In this document: piece after piece, positions 62,739 through 64,000 of the stretch
How positions within the stretch are numbered: the first letter of the stretch is position 1
Layout of the letters: every line of letters starts with the position of its first letter
Source of the DNA: Paraburkholderia domus
GTDB taxonomy: Bacteria > Pseudomonadota > Gammaproteobacteria > Burkholderiales > Burkholderiaceae
DNA: 64,000 bases
Assembly (NCBI RefSeq): GCF_905220705.1
Contig: NZ_CAJNAT010000019.1
Coordinates: 1-64,000, forward strand
Direction: 5' to 3'
Notes under the pieces: model-generated
The model's input: only the letters and a program-made list of their open reading frames with translations
Databases searched by the model: none
Told to the model about the DNA's origin: nothing
Translations under genes and position numbers: made by a program

Positions 62739-64000
62739 GTGGGAGCCTCATTGGTGATGGCTACTTTTGTTGTCACTGTGGTGACATCCGCGTTGGCCTC
62801 TTTCGGTGCCGCTACCTTGACTTCTGTCATTGCCCCATTCGTGTCCCCTGCCGTTCCCTCCAGCGTGACTTCGGACATGGGGGCACCTTCATCGGCCCAT
62901 CGTACGTCGAGCACACGCACCGGCATGCCGTGCTGCGCGCAGTATGCGAGCCAGCGGATCTGGTTGTCCTGCAAGCGGTCGCCGGGGCCCTTTACTTCGA
63001 TCAACTCATAACGGCGCTCGGCCGGCCAGAAACGGATCAGGTCCGGCAGGCCCGAACGGTTGCCGCGGATGTCGCGCAGCAGACGCTCGAACCATAGTTT
63101 CAGATGCGCGGCAGGTAGGCAATCGAGGGCCAACACGACCAGTTCCGACGTCAGCAAGCCCCAGAATACAAATGGCGATTGCAGACCTGCCTTGCTTTGC
63201 AAATGACGCAGAATCGTTTCTCGATAGGCATCGCTGTCGAGTTGTGCGAGACACGCGGAGAATTGTTCGGCGCGGCGCGCGTGAAAATCCGGCGCATGCA
63301 GATCGGCCGGCCCGCGCTGGAAAGGATGGAAAAACGCGCCAGGCAGCGCCGCGAACACCGGCTCCCAGCACAGCAAACCGAACAGCGAGTTGATCAGCGC
63401 GTTTTCGACGTAGTGAACCGGCGCTGAGTCGCAAGTCAAATGATCGCGTGTGACGTATTCGACCGATTGCGACTCGTCAGGCCTCGGCAGCACCAGTGTG
63501 CTGCGCTCGACCGGCCGTGCAGCAGGCACGCGCGCCACCCGCTCGCCACGCTTGCGCTGCAAACGAGGCAGCATGCGTGCGACGCGCTGCGCCTCCTCTT
63601 CGCTTTCAGGCGTGGCAGCGGCTTGCGAAGCGAGGGCGAAGGCTTCGTCGAATCGTTCGCTGCGTTCCAGCACGCGTAAGCGCCGATGGCGCGCGCCGGG
63701 CCACGCACAACGCTCATAGACGGCCAGTGCAGCGGGCCAGTTCTGCTGACGCTCGCAATGCTGGCCGATACGAAACAGTAGTTTCGCGCGACGTGTTTCG
63801 AGCCAGGCGTTCGAGGTTTCGATCGCGGCGATCGCGGCGACGATCTCGTCGACCGCCTCGGCTTCAGACTCTCCTGCGGGCAGCCATTCGAGCGCTTCGC
63901 GGCACGCATGCAACGCAAGGTAGACGTCGACATCCACGCGTTGCTGGAATGCGCGCGACGATGGCGCGAATGCAACCTTCTCGTACTGGAACACGCCGAG
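62735..64000 (-). CDS. VRR-NUC (FAN1-like) nuclease, 5' end outside the window
   Basis: The visible 422 codons continue past base 64000. The frame is open at the edge, so the N-terminus is missing and the GTG at 63994 is probably internal. The C-terminal VRR-NUC nuclease domain is clear: GNRSGLPDLIRFWP, YELIEVKGPGDRLQDNQIRW (the E-V-K catalytic residues) and a C-terminal strand. A helical, TPR-like region precedes it. FAN1-type enzymes cut DNA near interstrand cross-links. It overlaps the helicase gene by four bases. The Thr/Val/Ala-rich last 45 residues are atypical for the family. Confidence 0.88.
   Translation of the reverse strand, partial: LGVFQYEKVAFAPSSRAFQQRVDVDVYLALHACREALEWLPAGESEAEAVDEIVAAIAAIETSNAWLETRRAKLLFRIGQHCERQQNWPAALAVYERCAWPGARHRRLRVLERSERFDEAFALASQAAATPESEEEAQRVARMLPRLQRKRGERVARVPAARPVERSTLVLPRPDESQSVEYVTRDHLTCDSAPVHYVENALINSLFGLLCWEPVFAALPGAFFHPFQRGPADLHAPDFHARRAEQFSACLAQLDSDAYRETILRHLQSKAGLQSPFVFWGLLTSELVVLALDCLPAAHLKLWFERLLRDIRGNRSGLPDLIRFWPAERRYELIEVKGPGDRLQDNQIRWLAYCAQHGMPVRVLDVRWADEGAPMSEVTLEGTAGDTNGAMTEVKVAAPKEANADVTTVTTKVAITNEAPT

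Overview
The window is a GC-rich chromosomal segment from a beta-proteobacterium of the family Burkholderiaceae, most likely Paraburkholderia or Burkholderia sensu lato. This rests on protein style, on the acdS/acdR pair, on the many LysR and MFS pairs, and on a dispersed intergenic repeat that I recall from these genomes. No rRNA, tRNA, CRISPR array or phage module was seen. Most of the segment is ordinary accessory-type metabolism and regulation. An IS3-type insertion sequence begins at the left edge and a DNA-repair gene is cut by the right edge.

Layout. 1-5.5 kb: start of an IS3-family transposase, an SbcCD-like ATPase/exonuclease pair and a DUF445 membrane protein. 5.6-9.7 kb: AI-2E-type permease, flavin monooxygenase and DUF2783 protein. 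9.8-14.1 kb: a minus-strand operon (aromatic aminotransferase, class II aldolase, ketopantoate reductase-like) with a divergent LysR gene. 14.2-20.2 kb: LuxR- and LysR-type regulators, an MFS pump, a truncated alpha/beta hydrolase, an OmpV/MipA outer-membrane protein, and exported MsrA and MsrB. 20.3-24.8 kb: AcdR/AcdS (ACC deaminase), a LysR/pirin pair and DoxX. 24.9-29.7 kb: alkane monooxygenase, a probable small RNA, an unknown protein, AhpF and AhpC. 29.9-35.3 kb: a PrpR-like sigma-54 activator with a divergent C-C lyase, an MFS pump and a GNAT. 35.4-41.5 kb: two prolyl 4-hydroxylase paralogues around a small CDF transporter, a SnoaL-like protein and an MFS/LysR pair. 41.5-47.8 kb: a molybdenum locus. 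47.9-59.5 kb: NAMPT-type phosphoribosyltransferase, an isoprenylcysteine methyltransferase-like protein, a CpaE/TadZ-like ATPase, a 1.2-kb gene-free stretch, a VpsR-like activator, an MFS pump, NIPSNAP and an MscS channel. 59.5-64 kb: alpha/beta hydrolase, then an XPD-like helicase with a nuclease domain overlapping a VRR-NUC (FAN1-like) nuclease gene.

The most interesting part is the molybdenum locus. It holds a solute-binding protein, a fused permease-ATPase, a NifQ-like protein and a ModE-like regulator that has only the DNA-binding domain. Three 24-base sites with the CGTTATAT-N8-inverted-half layout of the ModE operator lie in front of the transporter, in front of a DUF2325 protein with a cysteine-bearing N-terminus, and in front of a 160-residue protein of unknown function. 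This suggests that both uncharacterised proteins belong to a molybdate-responsive regulon. Other points worth a look are a promoter-plus-terminator unit of about 135 bases with no ORF (26.34-26.51 kb), the sigma-54/PrpR-like lyase switch, the overlapping helicase-nuclease pair, and the hydrolase gene broken where the OmpV gene begins.
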